DNA of 64,000 nt, from the NCBI RefSeq assembly GCF_005239225.2, contig NC_133293.1:3224001-3288000 (forward strand). Reading direction: 5' to 3'. Shown piece by piece: positions 18,495-29,663 of this stretch; position 1 is the first letter of the stretch, and each line of letters starts with the position of its first letter. The notes beneath the pieces were generated by a model. The model saw nothing but the letters and a program-made list of their open reading frames with translations, made no database searches and was not told where the DNA came from. The stretch comes from Populus alba (Eukaryota > Streptophyta > Magnoliopsida > Malpighiales > Salicaceae). A program made the position numbers and the translations under genes.

Positions 18495-18846
18495 CTTCTT
18501 CTGCGTAATTGGTCATTCTTGTATAATTATGATTTCTCTTGTCGTGGTCGTATTTGGGTTTGTTGGAATGCTGATTTGGTGAAGGTGGATGTTCTGGGAA
18601 TGTCAGACCAGGCTATCCATGTTTCTGTCATGATATTAGCTACCAATATCTGTTTTAATACTTCAATCATTTACGGAGACAATAATGCATCTGTACGTGA
18701 GGCTTTATGGTCTGATATTGTGAGTCGTAGTGATGGATGGGAGTCAACCCATGGATTCTTATGGGCGACTTTAATGCTATCCGCAACCAGTCAGAGAGGT
18801 TAGGGGGGTCTTCTACGTGGGTTGGTCATATGGACAGTTTGGAAAC
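18437..18846 (+). pseudogene. LINE ORF2 endonuclease fragment in opposite orientation
   Basis: Plus-strand 'FFGLVETRVRDRNKDNVSQL', 'SCRGRIWVCWNADLVKVDVL' and, after a frameshift near 18750, 'WILMGDFNAIRNQSERLGGS' duplicate LINE-A 13880-14290 almost exactly. Its Ser codon replaces the LINE-A stop. It is cut by the assembly gap. Head-to-head with the ORF1 fragment, so a second LINE copy or an inversion. Confidence 0.85.
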
Positions 18847-19346
18847 NNNNNNNNNNNNNNNNNNNNNNNNNNNNNNNNNNNNNNNNNNNNNNNNNNNNNN
18901 NNNNNNNNNNNNNNNNNNNNNNNNNNNNNNNNNNNNNNNNNNNNNNNNNNNNNNNNNNNNNNNNNNNNNNNNNNNNNNNNNNNNNNNNNNNNNNNNNNNN
19001 NNNNNNNNNNNNNNNNNNNNNNNNNNNNNNNNNNNNNNNNNNNNNNNNNNNNNNNNNNNNNNNNNNNNNNNNNNNNNNNNNNNNNNNNNNNNNNNNNNNN
19101 NNNNNNNNNNNNNNNNNNNNNNNNNNNNNNNNNNNNNNNNNNNNNNNNNNNNNNNNNNNNNNNNNNNNNNNNNNNNNNNNNNNNNNNNNNNNNNNNNNNN
19201 NNNNNNNNNNNNNNNNNNNNNNNNNNNNNNNNNNNNNNNNNNNNNNNNNNNNNNNNNNNNNNNNNNNNNNNNNNNNNNNNNNNNNNNNNNNNNNNNNNNN
19301 NNNNNNNNNNNNNNNNNNNNNNNNNNNNNNNNNNNNNNNNNNNNNN
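18847..19346. other. Assembly gap (500 N)
   Basis: Exactly 500 unresolved bases, a usual placeholder for a gap of unknown size. LINE sequence lies to the left and an Athila-type LTR to the right, so the true missing length is unknown. ORFs spanning it are artefacts. Confidence 0.99.
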
Positions 19347-20108
19347 CAATACAAAGAGAGAAAGCAAGAGCATGATCTTGATTTGGAAACCAAGATGCCT
19401 CAATACATGGTAAGTGCCTCCTTTTATAGGCCAAAATTTGGAATTATTGATTTGTTGACTAATTGATGAGTCGGTGGCCACATCTTGACTTGATAACAAT
19501 CCTTATCTTCTTGTCTGAACAAGACGTCATTGCTAACATCATAATTTGCCCAGAATCCTCAGGAATGTTCTAGGAAATTGTCCTCAGCTTTCCAACAAAA
19601 AAAAAAAGATGAGGTCATTTGGACTTCTAGAACTCAAGATATGGGCTGAACACTAAATAGTGTCTGGACTGCAGGACAGCTTCGGACTTCTTCGTTGTTC
19701 CTATAATTTGGACTTGAAAATGGCCTTCTTAGATCTTGGTGTCCAAATGAAAGTTGTAGGCCTATGTTTTACCTTTCCATCCATATAAAATGGACCTAAA
19801 TCCGAGATCTAGAGCTCCAGATATGATCCAATTACCGAGCAATGTTCCGGTTTGGACTGCACCAACATCTCTTTTCTAAGTTTGGCCATCTCTTTGTCCT
19901 TTAACTTTCAATGCTTAAACTCATCAATCAATCCTTTTATTTATGTGATAGTCCTGCATTTAAAATAAGCATTTACCATAAATTAAGGTATCTTATAATA
20001 TCAAACATGTTATTATAAAACATGCTTTCGTTAAGGAGTTTATTGATACTTCAAGTGCAAAATGATGATATAAAACCTTGATAAACATGCACTTTTAAGT
20101 ACTAATCA
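19347..20108 (-). repeat. Partial Athila-type LTR (family of 21507-33001)
   Basis: From the gap to agtactaatca it matches 22340-23091 and 32260-33001, e.g. tgcctccttttataggccaaa and ttttaagtactaatca. The outer end at 20108 is the LTR 5' end in minus orientation; the other end is in the gap. A solo LTR or a separate element cannot be distinguished. A target duplication gccat would be expected beyond the gap. Confidence 0.8.
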
Positions 20109-21501
20109 GCCATGTATTCCCAGCCTGGAAAACCTTTCTTTGCATTTATTTTTTTTGTTTCTTCTGCACCTCATACCAGAAATCAGTCGATCTGGTACAT
20201 AGAAATAAATTATATTCCATCGAGATTATAAAAAATAAAATTAAAATATTTTTAAAAATATCATATTTTGAATTCCATCTTACATAATGGCATTGCGATT
20301 ATCCCACACCCTCTTACAATAGCATTGTCAAGCCTCCTCCTAGTAAAATTTTCCTTGCACATTAATTTCATAAAATAATTAGTTTATTGAAATTAAAAAA
20401 AATTAACCAAATCAAATAAAAAAATTATTTATGTATATATTAACCTTGAACTTTCTAAACCAAGCATCAATCATAGACTTCCATTCAGAATTCTTAAAAA
20501 CTTGACTCCATTGAAGCAAAAGCACTTCCATTAATGATTTCATCACCAATGTTATCGTGCAAACAACGTCCACCTTTGTAAGCATGAAATTTCATTCATT
20601 CAATGAAATTATTTATTAAAAAAGTATCTATTTTATTTATTTTTTTATCGTGCAGGAAAGGAAAGAAAACTTACATGTTGTGGCCAGGTTTCTACTGAAC
20701 AATATACTTCCTTGTGTATATATCCTAACTAAAAAAGGACACCCCATATGCGAGCCAGCCTTGCACTCAACAAGCTTGTGTTTTTGATGGATACCCTTAG
20801 TGTATCATGCTAGCCTCCTTTCTTTTGTTTTTGTGTAATAAAACTACGAATCTCTCAAGGCAATTTTGCATATCTGGATGCAATAGTAGGCAAGCACATG
20901 AAAAAGAAAACACATGCAGGCTTTGTTGTCCAAAAATACCTTACAACATAAAACACAATATAATATGAATTGTAGATTCCTTGAAAAAGCAGGAGAGCTT
21001 ATATAGATCTGATGAAATAGCATACTCGTAAATTATAGTGAGTTTGAGAGCCTATATATAAAAAAAAAAAAAGTAATCTCACACAACAAACTCAAAGAAA
21101 TAATTTTTTTTTTAGAACCTAATCTTGTAGAGATGTTTAGGAAGCTAATAAAATGAAACTAATTGACAGAACAATATCAAAACCTATTCAAGGTGATACA
21201 TCATAATAAGAACATTTACATTTTTAAAATGAAAAGGTGATACATTTACAATGATTGAATGAATTATTAAAAAATAAAACTCCTTAAAGAGATTTAACTA
21301 TCCTTATCCTAGAATGCAATTGTGATCAAAATATCACAGTTGTCACAATCACATACAAAGATACAAACTTTTACAAGACAAGACCCTGAAAATCAAAACT
21401 TGTCAAGCTAGTGAAAAAACTAATTAAAAGAGAATTAAATAGAAAAAGCAAGAAAGGGCATTAGTGAAATAGATAAAAAGCAATGGTTGCATGCCTATTA
21501 C
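20109..21501. other. AT-rich sequence with a weak possible CACTA relic
   Basis: No sizeable ORF. On the minus strand around 20580-20440 one frame reads 'VVCTITLVMKSLMEVLLLQWSQ' and 'NSEWKSMIDAWFRKFKV', which might be transposase-derived. Since the Athila element at 21507 is flanked on its other side by CACTA-like sequence, this may be the other part of the same host element. Speculative. Confidence 0.25.
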
Positions 21502-21506
21502 CTACA

Positions 21507-23091
21507 TGACACGACCAAAAGATTGATGTCTTCTCCTAAGTGCAGGAGTGTCGAAGTAATAAATAACCCAGCAAGACCAGGGTCGAACCACAAGGAGGTT
21601 AATTGTATAAATTATAGACAATAATAATACAGTAATAACAACAATAATAAAGAAGAAGATGAAAAAGTTGATGAGAACTTTGAAATGGAAGATTAATGTA
21701 ACGATTAAACAATGATAAAAAAAAAATGTCAAGGTTAGAGGATCTATTAATGGTATTTCAAACAAGTATAGTATAAACTCTTATTATTCAACTGAAAACC
21801 ACACACAAAGGAGGTTCCAATCGCATGATTTATCATTGATAGCTCATTATAAATTATTAATATGATCATATTAATTATCTTATTTTACGTAACACTAAAC
21901 TTTTAAATATTATCAGGAATTCATGATGCTAACTTATATTAACAACAAATCAAGTTCCTTTCATAGCACAGGTGTAGGTAATACCATACGGTTGGGCTAT
22001 GAGAGTGCCAAGCATTTGTTGTACCAAGTGTTATACAATATAAATCTAGATTAACCATTTAACAAGCAAAGTATTAAGAATTAGTAAGATAAAAACATAA
22101 GACATGTTAATATTAAACATTAAGGTCCGTGTTGAGTTTACACTATACTTATTCTTACACCATTAGTGTAACCTTATAAACTTAGCTAAACATAATGAAG
22201 AAGAGAAAACATAAATAAACAAAACAAGAACATAAATAATATACAAGTTAACTAAGTAAAGGAAAGGAAATGAAAACTATAAAACAAGATATTAATGAAA
22301 AGCAAAACTTAAGAATTACAAAAAAAAAAAAAAACAGAGAGAGAGAGAGAGAGCAAGAGCAAGTTCTTGATCTGAACAACCAAGCCCCTAAATGCATGGC
22401 AAATGCCTCCTTTTATAGGCCAAAATTTGGAACTATTGATTTGATGACTAATTGTTGAGTGGGTGGCCAACTCTTGACTTGGTAAAAATCTTTATCTTCT
22501 TGTTTGAATAAAAAGTCATTACTAGCATCAGAATTGGATCCACCTATACTATGAAAGTTATAGGAAATTGTCTTAGTTTTCCAGGAAAAAAAATTGAGGT
22601 TATTTGGACTTCTAGAACTCGAGATATGGGCTGAACACTGAACAGTGTCTGGGCTGCAGGACATATTCGGACTTCTTCATTGTTTTTATAATTTGGACTT
22701 GAAAACAACCTTTTTAGATCTTTGACTCCACATGAAAGTTGTAGGCCTATGTCTTACCAAATATGTTCTAAAATTTGCGGTCATTTGGACATTTAGAACT
22801 TAAGATATGACCAATTACCAAACAGTGTTCCAGTTTGGACTACACCAACATCTATTTTCTAAGTTTGACCCTCTCTTTGTCCTTTCAATTTCAATACTTA
22901 AACTCATCAATCAATCCTTTTATTTATGTGATAGGCCTGCATTTAAGATGAACATTTACCATAAATTAAAGGTATCTTATATTATTAGGTATGTTATTAT
23001 AAAACATGCTTTAGTTAAGGAGTTATTGATACTTCAAGTGCAAAATGATGATATAAAACCTTGATAAAAGTGCACTTTTAAGTACTAATCA
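21507..23091 (-). repeat. Athila element 3' LTR (1585 bp)
   Basis: From tgacacgacc to tactaatca on the plus strand, homologous throughout to 31395-33001. Contains a (GA)n microsatellite at 22336-22353. It ends next to a G-rich tract on the element strand. Confidence 0.9.
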
Positions 23092-24294
23092 CACACCCCC
23101 AACCAACTTATTACTAGTCCCTAGTAATCAAAACATTAAAATAGAAAATCAATTTGCAAAATCCACAAAACAAGGCATTCATCATTCAACTTCCATTAAT
23201 CTATCCAGATAAACAAACTCTCATTAAATTCATATATCTGCTCAATGCCTCTTAAACAAGATATTAATAAACCTTTCTTTTGTGCTTAAAATATCAACAT
23301 ATAGTTATGGGGCTTTACTTGGAAGAAAAACAAATTTTTCTTCTAATGTTTAAGGTTAACTTCCTTGGGTTAAGATTATTATCTTCTTTTTTTTTTAATA
23401 TATATGTATAACTTAAAACACAATGCATCTTTAACCCATGTAACGAGCTTTCAGCTAATGACTCCCAGACCAGTTAGTTTTAGGGCATTAGGTGTTGAGA
23501 CATCCCTACGAGCTTAGTAACTCGGGTTGCAGATACTGATACGTAGATAGTGCAATGTTTGATTCCCTTAAGCTTTTCTCCTTAACCCATGTAACAAGCG
23601 TTGGGCCAATAGCTCCCAAGTTAGTTGACTTTAGGGTATTAAGTGTTAAAACACCCCTTCGTGCTTAATTGCTTAGGTTAGGGAGGCTACGAAACCAAAC
23701 TTATCTACGTTTTTATTATCATTAATTTTTATTTTTTTATGGAAAAGCATATTATATACTATCACTTTCCCTTAGTTGTTACCTTTAACAAAAGAATATA
23801 AATAATATAATAATCCAATGTGCAACCCACAATCATATCTTAAAGTGTGTGTGTGAAAATGAAAAGATTTAAGAATACTTGTTAAATGAGCATATGAGTA
23901 GAATCAAGTGATAACAATATGAGAGTTTGTAAACCTGAATATTTCAAGAAGTATTCTGATAGACCTTGTTGAGAATGTTTACTAAGATGCGTCTCAAGAG
24001 TAACTTTAACAAAAGAACTCATTTTACTCTGCCATTCTAGTAACAACAGTTTTTTGCAAATAGTTTATGAAATAGAAAACACAGTTTTTTTTTTTTTTAA
24101 TATATCAACTACTACCCTTTCCCCCAACCAAAATGAGACATTGTCCTCAATGTCTTAATGTAGAAAGATAGAGTATAGAAGACATCACCTGAAATAGCGA
24201 ACACTAACAAACCTAAAACACACTTAAACAAATATAAGAAACAACAAAACATAATAATAAAACCAAAAGACACAAAGTTTTTACAAACACAGGC
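23092..24294 (-). other. Athila 3' non-coding region with PPT and a diverged repeat pair
   Basis: The sequence next to the LTR (23092-23107) reads GGTTGGGGGTGTG on the element strand, a suitable polypurine tract. At 23433-23530 and 23583-23690 a ~100-bp unit starting taacccatgtaac is repeated with divergence, about 150 bp apart. Otherwise AT-rich with no coding evidence. Confidence 0.6.
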
Positions 24295-24930
24295 TCAAAT
24301 CCAATCTAATCTTTTTACGGCTTTCCTTGACCAATTTATGTGACTCATTGAGGGATCAATTACAGGGATGAAAGATTGTAGTTGGTCAATCAACTATTCA
24401 GCAGTAGCAGCAAAGATTATGATTTATCGTGCCGAAGATGTTAGAAATTCCTGTTCCACAATATGATCAAGAAAAAACAACAACTTATCATAAAATCCAT
24501 TAACATTTAACAGACCTATGGGTTTATGGTGAATGTGCAGTTGGGCCTAAAAGGAAATATGAAAGATCTCTTCAAATGTGCCCAAACCATCTGGTAAGGC
24601 AATGAAGGCGTCAACATGGTTAAACATTGCATTAATTCGATCAGACATTGTGGGGACCTGTAATTCCTCTCCAATTGTTTTTCCAATGATGTCCTCTTGT
24701 GCTAAAGCTTTGGAGACAACTCCCAAAACTTGACTACCTCCTCAAAATGCAGTTATTGACACTCCCCCCATTAACCCACGGCTGCCTTCTCCATATACTA
24801 AATAAATCTTTCGCTCAGTTAATACCTAACCAAGATGATTTGCTGATTCTAAAAACTCTTTTTCTTTCCCAAGACTGGATCCACCGAAAACACAAATATT
24901 TTTTATGTGAATACTTGAGGAACTTGCCAT
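24295..24930 (-). pseudogene. LOG-like cytokinin riboside 5'-monophosphate phosphoribohydrolase, intron-less, in Athila element
   Basis: From ATG (24930) to TGA (24295) the minus strand is one uninterrupted phase of 212 codons with five internal stops and no frameshift. It reads 'NICVFGGSSLGKEKEFLESA', 'LTERKIYLVYGEGSRGLMGG', 'VDAFIALPDGLGTFEEIFHI', '[20 protein letters not shown]' and ends '..MSHINWSRKAVKR'. This is the LOG / lysine-decarboxylase-like Rossmann family (signature PGGxGTxxE, here with the first Gly changed to Asp). LOG enzymes release active cytokinin bases from nucleoside monophosphates. Length is normal (~211 aa). Canonical plant LOG genes have several introns; none is present, which fits capture from mRNA. 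The stops look like C-to-T changes (TAG/TGA/TAA for Gln, Arg or Trp codons). It sits between integrase and 3' LTR in the same sense as pol. Confidence 0.85.
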
Positions 24931-25182
24931 TTCTACACACTTCTATATTTGATGAATGTATGGGTTGAGTAGAAATGAAGGGAAGGAAGAGAAGAATTTA
25001 TAGATGAGAAATTGAAAATGCAATCATACCACCTATATGTAGGCCAATTGTAGTCTCACTCACACACTCTCTCTCTCTTTATTTATTTATTTATTTTGAA
25101 AAAGCATGTGTATGTACAGGTAGTTGTGATTGTGGCTCACATCTTTCCTTGGTTTTACGTCCAAGAACAGCTTAAACGCCCT

Positions 25183-25425
25183 CTATAGGTCGGGGATAGG
25201 CTTCCTATCCAGTTTTCTTAAAAACTGGCAAACATGGTTTTTTTTAGTCAGATTCCCAAGACTAAGTCGAGCATGTTCTTTATGGAATTGTGGCCATAAA
25301 TCATGAATTGCATGATGCACTCCACTAGGGTGCGTCTCAAGAGTCAATAGAATATTATTTAAAGACCCCTTACTCAGGGCATCCTTAATGAATTGTATTT
25401 TATCTTCACGGTTTACAAATACCAT
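25183..25425 (-). CDS. Small ORF of unknown function in the Athila env position (second)
   Basis: 80 codons, 'MVFVNREDKIQFIKDALSKG' onward, with no recognisable domain, signal peptide or membrane segment. It lies between the 25476-25778 ORF and the LOG-like frame in the same direction as pol, and may be the continuation of the preceding ORF after stops. Possibly part of a decayed third gene of the element. Confidence 0.4.
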   Translation of the reverse strand: MVFVNREDKIQFIKDALSKGSLNNILLTLETHPSGVHHAIHDLWPQFHKEHARLSLGNLTKKNHVCQFLRKLDRKPIPDL

Positions 25426-25475
25426 TCATAAAGAACAACATGTCACATTATAAGTCAGATGTGACAGACTTTTAT

Positions 25476-25778
25476 TTATTTTGCACGACGTTTATTTGCA
25501 AAAGTGCTTTTACCTATTTCAGGCATGTATGAAATGAAAGAATTAGAGGACTTACCTGATAATCGGACCTTTGCTTCAATTAGCCAGAGAATATCTTCTG
25601 GAATTCCATGATTCATTAACAACCTCAATCTTGCATATCTAGCACGATAAATTTTTATAATCGCATTCTGAGGTAGAATGGGAAAATACTTTTTTAATTT
25701 TTCAAGAGTAGTGTCCATTTTCAAATGAGAATTGGAGGAGAGATTCAAAGAAAGAAGAAAGAGCAAAGAATTGCACAA
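25476..25778 (-). CDS. Small ORF of unknown function downstream of integrase (first)
   Basis: A 100-codon frame; an internal Met at 25718 ('MDTTLEKLKKYFPILPQNA') is a more likely start, since the first 20 residues are hydrophobic and overlap A-rich sequence. Composition is basic, with 'IYRARYARLRLLMNHGIPED' and 'WLIEAKVRLSG'. No family recognised. It lies 138 bp after the integrase end, in the same direction. Confidence 0.4.
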   Translation of the reverse strand: MCNSLLFLLSLNLSSNSHLKMDTTLEKLKKYFPILPQNAIIKIYRARYARLRLLMNHGIPEDILWLIEAKVRLSGKSSNSFISYMPEIGKSTFANKRRAK

Positions 25779-25918
25779 ATATATACACAGATATCAGTTA
25801 ATATGGGAAATTAAAAGAACCGAATTAAGAGTCACATAGTACCATTATCCGCCATTTGACTGGGGTGAGAGACTAGAAAAACAAAAGTCACACAAAAACA
25901 ATGTGAGAAAAAGAATCA

Positions 25919-27126
25919 ATCTTTATATATAGGATCACCCAATTCAATAGAGTCATTTTCAACTGAAAAATTATCAAAATAAACTTTCAAACGATGACCA
26001 TTTACCTTGAAAACATTACCATTCTTTGGATTTTCGATATCACAAGCCCCATATGGATACACATGTTTCACAATAAAAGGACCACTCCATCTTGATCTTA
26101 GTTTTCTAGGAAATAAATGGAGTCGAGAATTATAAAGCAAGACTTTTTGACCAACATTGAATGTTTTTCTCAGTATTTCTTGTCATGAAACTCTTTGATT
26201 CATACTTTATGAATTCTTGAATTTTCATATGCATCATTTCTTATTTCCTTAAGCTCATTTATTTGCAATTTTCATAGCTGACTAGCATCATCAAGGTTTG
26301 AATTAAAAGCTTTAATAGCCCAATAAGCTTTATGTTCAATTTCAATAAGCAAGTGACAAGGTTTTCCATAGACTAGTCTATAAGGTGACATAACTAATGA
26401 TGTTTTATAAGCAGTTCGATAAGCCCAAAGTGCATCATTAAGTCTTAAAGACCAGTCTTTCCGATTAGGATTCACTGTTTTCTCCAAGATCTGTTTGATC
26501 TCCTTATTAGCAAGCTCTATTTGTCCACTTGTCTGAGGGTGATAAGGGATGGCAACTTTATGTGTGATTCCATATTTCTTCATTAAAAACTCAAATGGCT
26601 TGTTGCAGAAATGTGTTCCACCATCACCAATCATGGCTTGAGGGATACCAAATCGACTTAAAATATTTTCTTTTAAAAAATTTATCATTGTTTTGTGATC
26701 ATTGTTTCAACTTGGAATTGCCTCTGCCCATTTTGAAACATAATCTACTACGACTAATATGTATAACAAACCAAATGATGGAGGAAATGGACCCATGAAA
26801 TCTATACCCCAGCAGTCAAAGATCTCAATGACAAGAATAGGATTTAAAGGCATCATGTGACGTTTTGAAATAGATCCCAACTTTTGACAATTTTCACAAG
26901 TCTTGCAGAATGCATGTGAGTCCTTGAACATGGTGGGCCAGTAAAATCCACTTTATAAGATTTTTGCAGTTGTCTTTCTTGATGAGAAATAACCCCCCAC
27001 ATACCTCAGAATGACAAAATTTAATGACACTACTTATTTGATTGTCAAGAATGCATCTTTGAAATATTTGATCAGAACAATATTTGAATAAATAAAGGTC
27101 ATCCCAATAAAAGTTCTTCACTTCGT
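25919..27126 (-). pseudogene. pol: Athila integrase (several frames)
   Basis: Zinc-finger region around 26880-27060 ('KFCHSEVCGG' then '[11 protein letters not shown]'), catalytic core '[14 protein letters not shown]', '[11 protein letters not shown]' and '[19 protein letters not shown]' (Asp, Asp, Glu present), and the C-terminal part '[16 protein letters not shown]' with '[13 protein letters not shown]', usual for the end of Athila integrase. Frame changes near 26930, 26700, 26270 and 26150. Confidence 0.85.
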
Positions 27127-28500
27127 TCAAGAACTTTCTTTTGTCTTGGTACTCCAATGAGCTAGCAATTGTCTTGAAACAAGAAAATTAACAATATTAG
27201 CAAACCAAGGCATTGTAGAGACAAAAAATAAAGATTCATCAGAAAAGTAGTCATCGATTGGTGTGATGTCAGATTTCGAATCTGTTGTCAATCTTGACAA
27301 ATGATCTACGACAACATTTTCGGTGCCTTTCTTGTCTGTGATTGTGATATCAAATTCTTGAAGTAACAAAATCCACTGCACTAATCTAGCCTTAGAATCT
27401 TTCTTAGAGAGAAGATATTTCAATGTTGCATGATCACTAAAAACGACAATAGGTGAGCCAATAAGATAAGATCTGAACTTGTCGCATGCAAATACTACTG
27501 CAAGTAATTCTTTTTCAGTGGTAGTGTAATTCATTTGAGCACTATTTAAAGTTTTACTTGCATAGTAAATCACATAAGGTTTCTTATCTTTTCTTTGTCC
27601 CAAGACAGCACCCACGACATAATCACTAGCGTCACACATTATTTCAAAATGTAGTGACCAATCAGGAGGTTGAATGATAGGAGCAGAAGTAAGCAAGCTT
27701 TTAAGTTTAACAAATGCTTTTTCACATTGTTTAGTCCATTCAAAAATATTTTCCTTTGTTAAAAGGTTACACAATGGTTTATATATTACACTAAAATCTT
27801 TAATGAACCTTGTATAAAAACCAGTATGTCCTAAGAATGATCTAACATCTTTAACAAATTTTGGTGTTGGTAAGTTGGCAATTAACTCAATTTTAGATTT
27901 GTCAACTTCAATTCCTTTCGATGAAACAATGTGACCAAGTACAATGCTGTTTGTTACCATAAAGTGACATTTTTCCCAATTCAATACAAGATTCTTCTCT
28001 TCACACCTATTCAAAAACTTTTCCAAGTTAGTTAAACAATAATCAAATGAATCATCAAAAATAGAAAAATCATCCATAAAAATCTCAAGAAAACGTTCAA
28101 CCATATCACTGAATATGCTAAGCATGCATCTTTGAAATGTGGCTGGTGCATTACATAGTCCAAAAGGCATTCTTTGATATGCAAAAGTAACAAAAGGATA
28201 TGTGAAAGTAGTCTTCTCTTGATCTTCCAATGCAATTTCAATTTGGTTGTAGCCTGAATAGCCATTTAGGAAACAATAAAATTCATGACCTGCAACTCTT
28301 TCTAGGATTTGATCCATGAAAGGTAAAGGGAAATGATATTTTCTAGTCATTGAATTAAGTTTCCTATAGTCAATGCACATGCGCCAACTAGTAATAGTCC
28401 TAGTTGGAATTAACTTATTTTTCTCATTTGTTATCACAGCGACTCCAGACTTTTTGGGTACAACTTGGGTAGGACTTAGCCATTTACTGTCAGAAATAGG
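27127..28500 (-). pseudogene. pol: Athila reverse transcriptase and RNase H
   Basis: Uninterrupted from 28437 to 27127 (436 codons). RT: '[20 protein letters not shown]', '[20 protein letters not shown]', '[20 protein letters not shown]' and catalytic 'IFMDDFSIF' (FMDD). Connection: '[17 protein letters not shown]' and '[19 protein letters not shown]'. RNase H: '[18 protein letters not shown]', '[18 protein letters not shown]', '[17 protein letters not shown]' and 'VVVDHLSR' (Asn/Ala to Val near the last Asp). A stop at 28513 and others separate it from protease. Confidence 0.88.
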
Positions 28501-28716
28501 ATAAATGATTCAATTATCTAGAAGCTTAATGACTTCATTTTTCACAACTTCTTTCATATTAGGATTAAGTCTTCGTTGCATTTCTCTAGAGGGTTTAGCA
28601 TTTTCCTCCAAATAAATCTTATGTGTGCAAATCAAAGGATTAATTCCTTTTATGTTAATTATGGTTCATCCTAATGCATTTTTGTGCATTTTTAGAGTTT
28701 GTAATAACTTACCTTC

Positions 28717-29550
28717 TTAATGTGCATTAAGTTTGGAAGAGATTATTACCGAAAAAGTTTTATTTTCTCCCAAAAATGAGTATTTGAGATTGAATGGTAA
28801 CGACTTCAAATCAGGTTTTGGTGGTTGAACACATGAAGGTATGGACTCAATTGATTGTGGTGGCAATTTTTCAATCTGTGGTCTCCAATTACATGCCTTT
28901 GCTTCTTCCTGAAAATAGACCATTTGCAACTCGTCAGGTTCATCAATCTTAGTTTCACTGGAAGTGGTTTGAAATTGATTATGTACTAATTTTTCAATAA
29001 AATCCACTTCCTATAAATCATTATCATCTCCAGGTTGCTTGCAAATGTTGAAAATATTCATATCCAATGTCATGTTTCCAAATGATAGCTTCATCAGTCC
29101 ATTCCTACAATTAATCAACGCATTAGAAGTGGCAAGAAATGGACGTCCTAAAATTACAGGAATTGAATTACATGCTTCAACAAGTTGTGTATCCAAGACA
29201 ACAAAATCTATAGGGTAAATGAATTTATCAACTTGTACTAACACATCCTCAACTATTCCTCTAGGCACTTTTACAGATTTATCAGCAAGTAAAAGAGTTA
29301 CAAAAGTTTATTTTAGCTCACCTAGATTAAGACTTTGAAAAACCAAAAATAGAAGTAAATTCACACTAACTCCAAGATCAAGTAAAGCTCTTTCAATTTT
29401 ATGTTCTCCAATAAAGCAAGAAATTATAGGACGACCAAGGTCTTTATATTTCAAAGCATTATTGTTTTGAAGAATAGCACTTACTTGTTCGGCTAAAAAT
29501 GCTTTCTTTTTCACATTCAGTTTTCTCTTCACAGTGCATAGATCTTTCAA
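28717..29550 (-). pseudogene. pol: Athila protease region
   Basis: 29550-29308 holds the retropepsin-type active site 'ALLDLGVSVNLL' (DLG in place of DTG/DSG, usual in Athila). 29268-29011 continues 'VILGRPFLATSNALINCRNG' and 'LSFGNMTLDMNIF'. 29007-28717 is the linker to RT. Stop codons split the three pieces. Confidence 0.8.
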
Positions 29551-29663
29551 AAATTTAGCATAGGAAGGTACCTATTTAATAGCATCCAACAAAGGTATAT
29601 TGATCCTTACCTGTTTGAAAGTTTCAAGGATTTCAGAATTGTGATTGACTTTCCTTTATTTGG

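Noticed and set aside
18306..18846. Twin-priming inversion of LINE-A
   Set aside because: Twin-priming inverts the upstream segment of one element. Here the inverted piece is endonuclease, downstream of ORF1 and already present in LINE-A, so it is a second copy.
18737..19499. Six long frames of about 200 residues spanning the N-run
   Set aside because: They are open only because the 500 N have no stops; they hold no sequence evidence.
24699..24968. Plus-strand ORF over the LOG-like region
   Set aside because: Antisense shadow: the opposite strand has clear family motifs in one continuous phase, while this frame has none.
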